Origin: Deinococcus radiopugnans ATCC 19172
Lineage (GTDB): Bacteria; Deinococcota; Deinococci; Deinococcales; Deinococcaceae
Direction: 5' to 3'
DNA length: 64,000 nucleotides
Assembly (NCBI RefSeq): GCF_006335125.1
Contig: NZ_VDMO01000008.1
Span: 124,001-188,000 of the forward strand
Below the pieces are notes generated by a model that was not told the DNA's origin, ran no database searches, and saw nothing but the letters and a program-made list of their open reading frames with translations. The translations under genes and the position numbers were made by a program. Position 1 is the stretch's first letter. Each line of letters opens with the position of its first letter. Shown piece by piece: positions 35,578-45,493 of this stretch.

Positions 35578-36851
35578 AGGACTCCTTGGGTGTGGGGGGA
35601 GGAGAGCGGAAGGCTGGAGGCCTGGGCCTGCACGTCCTCCAGCAGGGCGATGGCGCGGCGCAGGATGTCGTGGTCCATCTCGTGCACCTCGACAGGCTGG
35701 CCGATGCCGGTGAGCAGCGGAATGGTCAGGCGTCCGCCCAGGTGTTCGCGGAATTCGTTCAGGCCGCTCAGCACGGACGTCGGGTTCGTGGCGTCCTGCG
35801 TGCCGGACCCCAGTTCGGGCACAGACACCGCCAGTTTCAGCGTCCGCAGCACGTCCAGGATGCGTCGCCAATCGGCCTCAGGCAGCAGGCCGCTCAGCGC
35901 CGCGTAGGTGCAGTCCAGCGCGATGCCCACGGCGACGGCCTCGCCGTGGCGCAGCTCATAGTTGCTGAGGCTCTCGAGCTTGTGCGCCGCCCAGTGCCCG
36001 AAATCCAGCGGGCGCGACGAGCCGCGCTCGAAGGGATCGCCGCTGCGGGCGATGTGCTCCAGATGCAGCTCTGCGCAGCGGTACACGGCGTGGTCCATGG
36101 CCTCCTGGTCCCGCGCGGCCAGGGCCACGGCATTCGCCTCCAGCCACTCGAAAAAGGCCGCGTCCTTGAGCAGCGCCACTTTCAGGGCCTCGCTCAGGCC
36201 GCCCAGCCAGTCGCGGTCCTCCAGTGTGGTCAGGAAGGATCGGTCGTTCAGCACCGCGTGCGGCGGGGCAAAGGTGCCCAGCCAGTTCTTCTTGCCGAAG
36301 GCATTGACGCTGTTCTTGACACCCACCGCCGAATCATTCTGCGACAGCACGGTGGTCGGCACACGCACCAGCCGCACACCCCGGTGCGCCGTCGCCGCCG
36401 CGTAGCCCACCATATCCAGCACCGCGCCGCCACCCACCGCGATCACGTAGGCGTGCCGGTCAATGCCGTGCGCGTTGATCGCTTCGTGGATGCGTCCAAC
36501 GACGTCCGGGTCACTCTTGCAGCGCTCCCCACCCGGCACGGTCAGCGGTGGCGCCACCAATGTCAGGTCCAGTTGTGCGGCGAAGTAGGCCTGGATCTGG
36601 CCTTCCAGCCCAGGAAAGGCCGCCAGCACGCCATCATCCACCACGCACAGCACCCTCGGTGGCTGGCCCCCGGAGGCTTCCGGCCCGGTCAGGATGTCGC
36701 GCAGCAGGGTCTGCTGCGGATCGAAGAGGTGCTCGGTGAAATGCACCGGGTAGGTGAAGGTGACGGGCACGACCTGCGTGATCGTCCGGTCCCTGCGGCT
36801 CGACCTGCCCAGGCCCGCCGATTCGACGTTGACCGTCTGTGTGTCGATCAT
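35574..36851 (-). CDS. 3-dehydroquinate synthase-like sugar phosphate cyclase EboD
   Basis: The 425-aa protein has the NAD-binding [14 protein letters not shown] and all three metal ligands of the DHQ-synthase superfamily: Glu in [15 protein letters not shown], His in [13 protein letters not shown] and His in [13 protein letters not shown]. It should cyclise a sugar phosphate, but a housekeeping AroB role is unlikely because it heads the ebo operon. A ~45-residue N-terminal extension before the core distinguishes it. The ATG at 36851 has only a weak ribosome site; longer frames enter the upstream gap. No clear promoter hexamers were found. Confidence 0.87.
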   Translation of the reverse strand: MIDTQTVNVESAGLGRSSRRDRTITQVVPVTFTYPVHFTEHLFDPQQTLLRDILTGPEASGGQPPRVLCVVDDGVLAAFPGLEGQIQAYFAAQLDLTLVAPPLTVPGGERCKSDPDVVGRIHEAINAHGIDRHAYVIAVGGGAVLDMVGYAAATAHRGVRLVRVPTTVLSQNDSAVGVKNSVNAFGKKNWLGTFAPPHAVLNDRSFLTTLEDRDWLGGLSEALKVALLKDAAFFEWLEANAVALAARDQEAMDHAVYRCAELHLEHIARSGDPFERGSSRPLDFGHWAAHKLESLSNYELRHGEAVAVGIALDCTYAALSGLLPEADWRRILDVLRTLKLAVSVPELGSGTQDATNPTSVLSGLNEFREHLGGRLTIPLLTGIGQPVEVHEMDHDILRRAIALLEDVQAQASSLPLSSPHTQGVL

Positions 36852-37113
36852 GCCCTGAAGCTGCGCTGGGCGGCATAAAAGGAACGCTAACCTGAGCGGC
36901 TGATGAGGCCGATGACGGCGAGTCTGTCCTGCATCGTGGTACGCCGCGCCACATCCCCTACGCCTCTGGTTGGGCCGGACCCTGAAGTGCCGCAGGCCTC
37001 CGATCAGAACACTGGGAGACCGCCCCTGCAGGGTGGGGAAGGTATGGCAGCGCAGCCTGGAGATCCCCCTATCACCGCCATTGCAGCGTTCACGGTCCAT
37101 TCCGGGGCCAATC
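36852..37113. other. Upstream region of the ebo operon
   Basis: About 260 bp with no supported gene between the ebo operon start and the PPIase terminator. It should contain the ebo promoter on the minus strand, but I could not find convincing -35/-10 hexamers. Confidence 0.5.
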
Positions 37114-37147
37114 AACGAAAGCAGGCAACCTTTTGACGGGTTGCCTG
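37114..37147 (-). terminator. Hairpin after the PPIase gene
   Basis: AGGCAACC/GGTTGCCT (37123-37130, 37139-37146) just after the stop; on the minus strand it is followed by GCTTTCG, a weak T tract. Confidence 0.6.
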
Positions 37148-37163
37148 TTGCAATGGGTGGACC

Positions 37164-39116
37164 TTAGCGGGTGGCGGGTGCGGGCGTCGCCGGTTCCGCA
37201 TCGGTGGCCGGAGGCGTCGCGCTGTCCTTGGGCGCGGCGTCGGCAGGGGCACCATCAGCAGGCGTCGCACCGGCAGGCGCGGCAGAATCCGGCGTGCTGG
37301 AATCGCTGGCGGGTGCCGTCGGCTTCGGCTCGGCGTCGGCCACCCGCTTGGCCTGGGCCGCCAGCACCTTGTCCAGATTGTCGGTGGGCTTCAGGGCGGC
37401 CACCTCCTTGCTCACGAACGCCTGACCGGCCTCGTTCTTCTTGGCCGCCAGCACCTGCGCTTCAATCTGGCCCCGAACGGCGCTCAGCGGCTGGGTCACC
37501 GCCGGCTTAAGGTCGGTGACGTACAGCACCGAGTAGCGGTCCCCGACTTTCACCACGTCGCTCAGGCTGCCCTCGCCCGCGTCCTTGAGGGTCTTGGCGC
37601 TGAAGACGGCGGCTTCCAGCTCGGGGCTCAGTTTGCTGTCGCCGGCCGTCACGGCGCCGCGTTCGCTGACGGTGGCTCCGGCCTTGCCGGCCGCCGCCGT
37701 GAAGTCGCCGTTGCCGTTCCAATCGGTGCGGAAGGCCAGCGCCTGGTTGCGGTCACGGAAGCTGGCCTCGCTGACGGTGGCGCCGGCGGGGGTCTGGAAC
37801 TGCTCCTTGTTCTGATCGTAGTACGCCTGCAGGTCCGCGTCGGTCACCTTCACGTCACGCGCGCCGTAGGCGGCCAGCCCCTGCACGATGTCCTGGCGGG
37901 TGCCGGTCAGGTCCAGCTTCAGCTTGTCGGCAATGGTGGGGGCGGCGTAGGTCTGGATCAGCCCCTGCGTCACTTGCGGCTTGAGGATGCCGTTGACCAG
38001 CCCGGCGGCCTGTTCGGGCGGCACCTGTTGCAGCAGCGAGGCGAACTGCTGGTTGCTGACCACGCCTTCCACCACTTCCGAGTACGGGATGTCCTTGCCT
38101 GCCACCGTGGCGACGGTGGGGTTCGTGGTCTTCCAGTTGGGATCGACGTACTCGATCTTGGCGTCCTTCTCCAGTCCGGCCAGCCACTGTTCGATGGCCG
38201 CGTTTTCCTTCTGGGTCTTCAGCGCGGCCATGATGTCGGTCTTGGCCTCGTCGAAAGGCTTGGGAGCGGGCGGCAGATACTTCTCGACTTTCACGATGTA
38301 GAACTTGCCGCCGCTGGGAATCACGTCGGTCAGGCCGCCGTCCGTGAGGGCAAAGGCCGCCGCGCCCACCTCGGCGGGCAGGGCCACCTGGGCCACCGGG
38401 CGGGGGGCACCGCTTTCGACGGGACCGAGCGCGCCGCCCCGGTCCTTGAATTCGCTGCTGTTGGCCGAGGCCAGCGCCGCGAAGTCCGCGCCGCCCTTGG
38501 CCTGTGCCAGCAGGGCCTTGGCCTTGGCCTCGTCGGCCACCACGATCTGACGGCCCACAATGCGCGCGTCACTCTGGAAGGCTTCGGGGTTCAGGGTGTA
38601 GTACAGCTGGGCCTCGGCGTCGGTGGGGGCGGGCACGGCCGCCTTCAGGGCGTCCACCTTGCGCTGCACGGCGATGCTGTCACGAATCTGGGTGCGTGCG
38701 GCGGCGTCACTCAGCCCGACGCCCTGTAGGAAATCGGTCCAGGCCTTGTTGTCCTTGAGGCCGCGCTGCTCGCGGATCTTGTCCACCTCGGCGTTCACGT
38801 CGGTGCGGCTGACCTTGATGTCCTGCGTGGCCCCGGTGACCAGCGCCTGCTGAATCTGGTTGGCGACCACAACCGTCTTGAAATCGTCGCCCAGCACGCC
38901 GGTATCGGTGCTGCTCAGGACCGGGTTGGCGCGGCGGGCCTGATCCAGTTCCTCGGCCGTGATGGTCTGTCCGTTGACCTTCACGGCCGGGGTGCCGGTG
39001 GTCTGGCTGCGGTTGAACAGGCCCTCGATGTTGGGGGTGAACTGGTAGGCCATGCCGACCACCAGAAGCAGGGCCAGCACGATCAGCATGACGTTGGTGA
39101 CTTTCTTTCGGTTCAC
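37164..39116 (-). CDS. Membrane-anchored SurA/PpiD-like peptidyl-prolyl isomerase
   Basis: The 650-aa protein has an N-terminal membrane anchor (MNRKKVTNVMLIVLALLLVVGMAYQF) and a SurA_N-like chaperone segment (TPAVKVNGQTITAEEL). A parvulin domain follows (about residues 180-290, IVGRQIVVADEAKAKALL, DRGGALGPVESG, GGKFYIVKVEKY), then a second, degenerate PPIase-like repeat and a Pro/Ala-rich C-terminal tail. It probably assists folding of exported proteins. TTAAGGAGA before GTG 39116 fixes the start. Its promoter TACGCT (39146-39141) overlaps that of the divergent tRNA-Arg. Confidence 0.9.
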   Translation of the reverse strand: MNRKKVTNVMLIVLALLLVVGMAYQFTPNIEGLFNRSQTTGTPAVKVNGQTITAEELDQARRANPVLSSTDTGVLGDDFKTVVVANQIQQALVTGATQDIKVSRTDVNAEVDKIREQRGLKDNKAWTDFLQGVGLSDAAARTQIRDSIAVQRKVDALKAAVPAPTDAEAQLYYTLNPEAFQSDARIVGRQIVVADEAKAKALLAQAKGGADFAALASANSSEFKDRGGALGPVESGAPRPVAQVALPAEVGAAAFALTDGGLTDVIPSGGKFYIVKVEKYLPPAPKPFDEAKTDIMAALKTQKENAAIEQWLAGLEKDAKIEYVDPNWKTTNPTVATVAGKDIPYSEVVEGVVSNQQFASLLQQVPPEQAAGLVNGILKPQVTQGLIQTYAAPTIADKLKLDLTGTRQDIVQGLAAYGARDVKVTDADLQAYYDQNKEQFQTPAGATVSEASFRDRNQALAFRTDWNGNGDFTAAAGKAGATVSERGAVTAGDSKLSPELEAAVFSAKTLKDAGEGSLSDVVKVGDRYSVLYVTDLKPAVTQPLSAVRGQIEAQVLAAKKNEAGQAFVSKEVAALKPTDNLDKVLAAQAKRVADAEPKPTAPASDSSTPDSAAPAGATPADGAPADAAPKDSATPPATDAEPATPAPATR

Positions 39117-39146
39117 TTGATCTCCTTAAATAATGGTGCTAGCGTA
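39117..39146 (+). promoter_or_regulatory. tRNA-Arg(CCG) promoter, overlapping a divergent -10
   Basis: Plus strand: TTGATC (39117-39122), 17-bp spacer, TAGCGT (39140-39145). Minus strand: TACGCT (39146-39141) for the PPIase gene. The two -10 elements share five of six base pairs, so the two promoters should compete. Confidence 0.7.
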
Positions 39147-39162
39147 GCGGATGCCCAGCCGG

Positions 39163-39239
<77 letters not shown>

Positions 39240-39276
39240 TTCATGTTCACGGTCCAGCCCAGATGGTCCACTCACG

Positions 39277-39298
39277 CCACCCTGCGGGGTGGTTTTTT
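39277..39298 (+). terminator. tRNA-Arg terminator
   Basis: CCACCC-TGCG-GGGTGG followed by six T, 38 bp after the tRNA. Confidence 0.85.
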
Positions 39299-39477
39299 CG
39301 TGGACTGGATCCGGACGGACACTTCCAGCCAGCCAGCACGCGCGCAAACACACGCGCAGGAGTCTAGCATGCAAGGTTAAACGGGCGTGAAGCTGGAAAG
39401 CCCGTTGTGGCGGCCACTTTTTGCAGTCTTCATGCATCTGGAAGGTGGGCGGCGGCCCTGGCCTGTACGCTGGGGCC

Positions 39478-40518
<1,041 letters not shown>

Positions 40519-40606
40519 GCGCGGCGGCTGAAAGACTTTCCTGGAGCGAGTTCACCCAGCGCCCGAGGGGCGACGTGTCTCACGGCGGGGCGCTATCATG
40601 CGGAAT

Positions 40607-41359
40607 GTGCGGCTGCTGTTGCTCTCCGACATTCACGCCAACAACACCGCACTCGGGGCGGTGCTGAAGGACGCGTCCTCACGCCGGTACGACACGGTGA
40701 TTCACCTGGGTGACGCGCTGGGCTACGGTCCCAACCCACGTGAGGTGCTGGACACGCTGCGCGATCTGGACGCCGTGTGCATCATGGGCAACCACGATCA
40801 GATGCTGCTGGAATACGTCGACGGCAAGCGGGCCACCCGTGACAGCGTGGTGTCGCTGGCCCTGCGCTGGCAGATCGAGCGGCTCTCGGAGCGCGACATC
40901 GCCTGGGTCCGCACCTGGCGTGACGGCATCGATGATCCCGACGTGGGCGCACGCTACCGCCACGGCACCCCGGTCAGCCTGGACGACTACACCGATTCGG
41001 TGGCGGCGGCCCGCGAGGCGTTCGGGCAGTGGCAGGGCCGTCTGGGCTTCGTGGGCCACACTCACGTGCCCGCCGTGTACGCCACCCTGAACGCCCCCAC
41101 CGGCGAGTGGATCAAGGGCCAGCTGTTCCACGACGGCGGCAGCTACATGGTCCCGCCCACCACCCGCGTGATCCTCAACCCCGGCAGCGTGGGCCAGCCG
41201 CGCGACGGCAACCCCCGGGCCAGCTACGCCCTCTACGACACGGCCCGCTCCCACTTCGAGGTCTTCCGCGTGGCCTACGACATCCCCCGCGCCCAGGAGG
41301 CCTCTCTGGAGGCCGGGCTGCCGCAGGTGCTGGCGGCGCGGCTGGCGGTGGGGAAGTGA
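40607..41359 (+). CDS. Calcineurin-like metallophosphoesterase (YfcE/MJ0936-like)
   Basis: The 250-aa phosphoesterase carries all metal motifs: [36 protein letters not shown], and VGHTHVPA with a final [11 protein letters not shown]. It acts on phosphodiesters or phosphomonoesters of unknown identity. GTG 40607 is chosen instead of ATG 40598: TATCAT (40594-40599) is a -10 whose transcript would start close to the GTG, and the product then begins with the expected (M)RLLLLSDIH. The first ATG overlaps the -10 hexamer. Confidence 0.92.
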   Translation: MRLLLLSDIHANNTALGAVLKDASSRRYDTVIHLGDALGYGPNPREVLDTLRDLDAVCIMGNHDQMLLEYVDGKRATRDSVVSLALRWQIERLSERDIAWVRTWRDGIDDPDVGARYRHGTPVSLDDYTDSVAAAREAFGQWQGRLGFVGHTHVPAVYATLNAPTGEWIKGQLFHDGGSYMVPPTTRVILNPGSVGQPRDGNPRASYALYDTARSHFEVFRVAYDIPRAQEASLEAGLPQVLAARLAVGK

Positions 41360-41483
41360 GCGGCTGGGACGCGGGACGCGGTTGGCAGGAGGCGGTGAAA
41401 AGATCGGGGGGAAGCTGCGTCCAGAATCTTGATCTGTCTTCATCTTTTCCCGCGCACCGCGCACCGCATCCCGCCACCCACCC

Positions 41484-42407
<924 letters not shown>

Positions 42408-42502
42408 ATGGGGTCCGGGGTTTGGCCTCCACAAGACATCAAAAAATGCAACTCCCGTCCTGCTGAAGTTGCCGCTGAGTGTGGGTTGTCGGGAGGGGCG
42501 TT

Positions 42503-43171
42503 TCAGTCCAGGGGAAAGCCCGGATGTTGTTGCTGGGGCAGCACGCGGTACGCGAAAATCTGGATCAGCCGGGGATCGAAGGCCGTGCCTGAGTGTTGCA
42601 GCAGGTACGTGGTGGCCTCGTCGGCGGTCCAGGCGGCGCGGTACGGGCGATCCGAGACCAGGGCGTCGTACACGTCGGTCACCTTGATGACGCGGGCCAG
42701 CAGCGGAATCGACTCGCCGATCAGGCCCAGCGGGTAGCCCTCGCCGTCCCAGCGTTCGTGGTGGTGCAAGATGGCGCCCAGAATCTCGTCGTCGGCCCTG
42801 GGGGCCGTGCGGGCCAGGCGGTGGCCCAGACTGGGGTGCTGCTGAATGATCTTGAATTCTGCCGGTGTCAAGGCGCCCGGCTTGTCCAGAATCCTGGTGC
42901 TGATGGCGGCCTTGCCGATGTCGTGCAGCAGGGCGGCCCAGACGATCTGGCACACGTCCCGCTCCGTTTGAAGCAGCCCGGCGGCCTCGGCGAGCTTCAG
43001 AGACAGGTCCATCACCCGGCGGTCATGCTCGGTGCAGGCGCGGCCCACCACTTTCATGGTCCAGGCATTGACTTCCTGAACGGTGGTTTCGATCAGCAGG
43101 GCGTGGTCACTGGGCTCAACGTTCCAGACCTTGCGGGTTGGGTTGTTCCAGGGCACCCACTTGCGGCTCAT
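42503..43171 (-). CDS. HD-GYP cyclic di-GMP phosphodiesterase
   Basis: The 222-aa protein has a ~70-residue N-terminal region and an HD-GYP domain. The HD pair is in WAALLHDIGKAAIST and the GYP signature is in LHHHERWDGEGYPLGL; KVTDVYDALVSDRPYR follows. These are the residues needed to degrade cyclic di-GMP. Its ATG overlaps the stop of the preceding 62-aa gene (ATGA), so it is the last gene of the peptide operon. A role in a cyclic di-GMP output of that locus is likely. Confidence 0.92.
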   Translation of the reverse strand: MSRKWVPWNNPTRKVWNVEPSDHALLIETTVQEVNAWTMKVVGRACTEHDRRVMDLSLKLAEAAGLLQTERDVCQIVWAALLHDIGKAAISTRILDKPGALTPAEFKIIQQHPSLGHRLARTAPRADDEILGAILHHHERWDGEGYPLGLIGESIPLLARVIKVTDVYDALVSDRPYRAAWTADEATTYLLQHSGTAFDPRLIQIFAYRVLPQQQHPGFPLD

Positions 43172-43356
43172 TCCAGGCCAGCACAGGACAGGCGACCCAT
43201 CCGGAACGAGAGGCTGTCCATGCGGTTGGTCAGCAGGGAGGCGCTGGCAGGCCGCACGTTGGAAGCGGAGGCGGCCTGGGGCCGCGCCTGCGTTCCCGCC
43301 TCGGTGTTGAAGCCTTCACGGACTCTTTGCGTTTTGCGAGGATAAGATGCGGTCAT
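43168..43356 (-). CDS. Small protein of unknown function in the peptide operon
   Basis: ATG 43356 has TGAGGA nine bases upstream; the TGA is the stop of the preceding peptide gene. The 62-aa product MTASYPRKTQRVREGFNTEA... has no membrane helix, is basic and Ser/Ala-rich, and ends LSFRMGRLSCAGLE with one Cys. It overlaps the HD-GYP start by four bases. It may be a second peptide, an adaptor or a leader cistron; no similarity recognised. Confidence 0.6.
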   Translation of the reverse strand: MTASYPRKTQRVREGFNTEAGTQARPQAASASNVRPASASLLTNRMDSLSFRMGRLSCAGLE

Positions 43357-43366
43357 GTCACTTTCC

Positions 43367-43510
43367 TCAGTTGCCGGTGAAGCTGGACTGGATGTTGACA
43401 GTGGGCGTTTTTTCGAGGCAACCGCCACAACCACCGACGCTCTTGGCGTTCGCGGATGTCACGGCTAAAACGAGGACGAGACTGATGAGGGCGCTCAGGC
43501 TTTTCTTCAT
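43367..43510 (-). CDS. Secreted 47-aa CGGC peptide (putative signal peptide hormone)
   Basis: The product starts MKKSLSALISLVLVLAVTSANA, a clean Sec signal with probable cleavage after A22, leaving a ~25-residue mature peptide with GGCGGC (C28, C31), then polar residues ending SSFTGN. Two cysteines four apart could form a disulfide or bind a metal. TACTAT (43525-43520) ends nine bases before ATG 43510, giving a near-leaderless mRNA. The peptide gene is first in an operon with the 62-aa and HD-GYP genes and lies 23 bp from a divergent TPR regulator, an arrangement like peptide-receptor signalling systems. Confidence 0.75.
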   Translation of the reverse strand: MKKSLSALISLVLVLAVTSANAKSVGGCGGCLEKTPTVNIQSSFTGN

Positions 43511-43518
43511 GGCCCCAT

Positions 43519-43525
43519 CATAGTA
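43519..43525. promoter_or_regulatory. Overlapping divergent -10 elements of the peptide and TPR-regulator genes
   Basis: Plus strand CATAGT (43519-43524) and minus strand TACTAT (43525-43520) share five of six base pairs. Transcription cannot start both ways at once, so the operon and its putative regulator should be mutually exclusive at the DNA level. Confidence 0.65.
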
Positions 43526-43533
43526 GGGGGAGT

Positions 43534-45447
43534 GTGAAAAAGCGTTCTTCGCGTACAGCACAGCTCCAGGCGGATTTTGGCACTGGCAATTATGATGCGG
43601 TTTTAACAGCCCTGCAGTCGCAGCAGGACCTGAGCGCTGAGGAAATGGCCTGGCTGGGGGTCTCACTTCTCCGCATCGGCCAGTTTGCAGACGCCGAGGA
43701 ACCCCTCGAGATGGCAATGGCGCTGGGAAATGACGAAGCGGCGGTGGAGTACGGCAATCTTCTCCGCGCGACAGGTGAACACAGAAGAGCGGCCGCGCAT
43801 TTCCACGATCTGCTCTCCCGCCTTGACGGTGAGTTGCGTTTCCGAACTCTGCGCTGGTATGGGCTGACTCTGAACTATCTGGGCGAAAATGGCGGCCTCA
43901 AGGCCATCGAGGAGGCCCGCAGAGGCTATTTCTCTCTGGGCAACAAGGTGATGGCTGCCCGGATCGCGCATACACTGGCCGCTGTCTATCTCGATCAGGG
44001 CAACTTCAAAAATGCTCTCAAGGTGCTAGGGCCTGCCATTCCAGTGCTGGAACTCGACGAAAATAAACGTCCCTTGATAGCCGCGTTCAATACCCTCATT
44101 GATATTCAAGTTGACTCTGGTCAGTTAGATGAGGCGGGCGAGACGTTGGAACGGGCACAGGCCACCGCAGCTTTGCTGCACAATGATTACGTCCTTCTGC
44201 AGCTTGACGCCAGGCGCATCGATCTGATGCTGCGCGGCGGTGATTACGGTGGTTTCATTGAACAGCTGATCGACCTGGCCAACCGCGCAGAAGAGCTGCG
44301 CGAGTTCAATGTCACCGAATACGCCCTGTCCCATCTCGCCAACCATTACAGCCGCATCGGGGAACATGCCGAGGCGGTCCGGACCATTGCCCGCCTGCGC
44401 GCCCTGAATCCCGATCTGTCGCTGTACGCGCGGGTGGTCCTGGCGATGATGGCGCTGCGGCGCGGCGACAGCGCCTCGGCGCTGCGGATGCATCTGGAGG
44501 TGCGCGAGGAGGCCACGCAGCGCGGCGCGCACATCGACGCCACCCGCGCGCTGCTGCTGGCGGCGTTCAGCGCCTACCGCATGAATGACCTGCCACGCTG
44601 CACCGGCCTGCTCTCGGAAGCGTTGCTGGAACTCGCGGGGTTGCCCCACGCCCAGTCGCAGGCCTCGATTGCGCCGGATCTGCGGGAAATCGAGGAGATG
44701 CTGGCCTACGCCCGCCTTCAGCCCAATCTGGCCCCGCTGCTGGAAGCCGCGCTGGAGGACGCCTCCTCCCTTGGCGGCACGCTGCGCGACGATCTCTTTA
44801 CCAGCGGCATGCGCCTGGAGATCATGACGCTGGGTCAGGAGCTGGTGCTGCGCGACGGCATTCCCTGCAGCATGCGCGTGCGCGGCAGCGTGGCGGTGCT
44901 GGCCTGCCTGGCGCTGCATCCGCGCAGCACCCGTCAGGACGTGGTGACGCAGCTGTGGCCGGACCGCGATCCCAAAAAGGCCGCCACGTATTTCCGCCAG
45001 TGCATCGCCGACATCCGCGAGGCCATCGGCGCCGACGTGGTGCTGGTGGAGGGCGCGCATCAGGCCCCCGAATACCGCCTGAGCAGCAAGGCCAGCGTCA
45101 TCCTGGACAGCCAGCGGGTGCTGCAGTTGATCGCGGGGGGACAGCTGCCCGCCGCCGTGGCCGCCTACAAGGGTGAATTCCTGCCCAGCCTGCAGGACAG
45201 CGAGTGGGCCGAGGAACAACGCATGACCATCCAGCGGGCGCTGGTGGGCTCATTGCGGGCCGAATTGCGGGCCTCGCAGATTGAGCGCGGACAGGAGCGG
45301 CGGGTGGTGCTGCTGGCGACGGCCATCCTGGGCATCGACCCCAACGACACCGAGACCGAGGACCTGCGCCTAGAGGTGGCCCGGCGGGTGTCGAGTCCCT
45401 CGGAAATCGCCCGGTTCGAGGCCGAGCGGCACCGCCGCATGAACTGA
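43534..45447 (+). CDS. TPR-repeat transcriptional regulator with AfsR/SARP-type winged helix
   Basis: The 637-aa protein consists of tandem helical repeats over about residues 1-425 (TPR-like, e.g. LGVSLLRIGQFADAEEPLEMA, AAVYLDQGNFKNALKVLG). A C-terminal DNA-binding winged helix (about 440-500, ALHPRSTRQDVVTQLWPDRDPKK, FRQCIADIREAIG) follows, then a BTAD-like helical region. Peptide-sensing TPR regulators share this logic, though their DNA-binding domain is usually N-terminal. GTG 43534 lies nine bases after CATAGT. It is divergent from the secreted peptide gene and may respond to that peptide. Confidence 0.82.
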   Translation: MKKRSSRTAQLQADFGTGNYDAVLTALQSQQDLSAEEMAWLGVSLLRIGQFADAEEPLEMAMALGNDEAAVEYGNLLRATGEHRRAAAHFHDLLSRLDGELRFRTLRWYGLTLNYLGENGGLKAIEEARRGYFSLGNKVMAARIAHTLAAVYLDQGNFKNALKVLGPAIPVLELDENKRPLIAAFNTLIDIQVDSGQLDEAGETLERAQATAALLHNDYVLLQLDARRIDLMLRGGDYGGFIEQLIDLANRAEELREFNVTEYALSHLANHYSRIGEHAEAVRTIARLRALNPDLSLYARVVLAMMALRRGDSASALRMHLEVREEATQRGAHIDATRALLLAAFSAYRMNDLPRCTGLLSEALLELAGLPHAQSQASIAPDLREIEEMLAYARLQPNLAPLLEAALEDASSLGGTLRDDLFTSGMRLEIMTLGQELVLRDGIPCSMRVRGSVAVLACLALHPRSTRQDVVTQLWPDRDPKKAATYFRQCIADIREAIGADVVLVEGAHQAPEYRLSSKASVILDSQRVLQLIAGGQLPAAVAAYKGEFLPSLQDSEWAEEQRMTIQRALVGSLRAELRASQIERGQERRVVLLATAILGIDPNDTETEDLRLEVARRVSSPSEIARFEAERHRRMN

Positions 45448-45467
45448 GCGCGGCCCGGCCCCACCGT

Positions 45468-45473
45468 TATGCT
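45468..45473 (+). promoter_or_regulatory. -10 element of the FAD monooxygenase gene
   Basis: TATGCT lies 20 bases before ATG 45494, with GGAGG between them. It is one of the few genes here with both a leader and a ribosome site. Confidence 0.5.
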
Positions 45474-45493
45474 TAGGAACGGAGGGCACGGCG

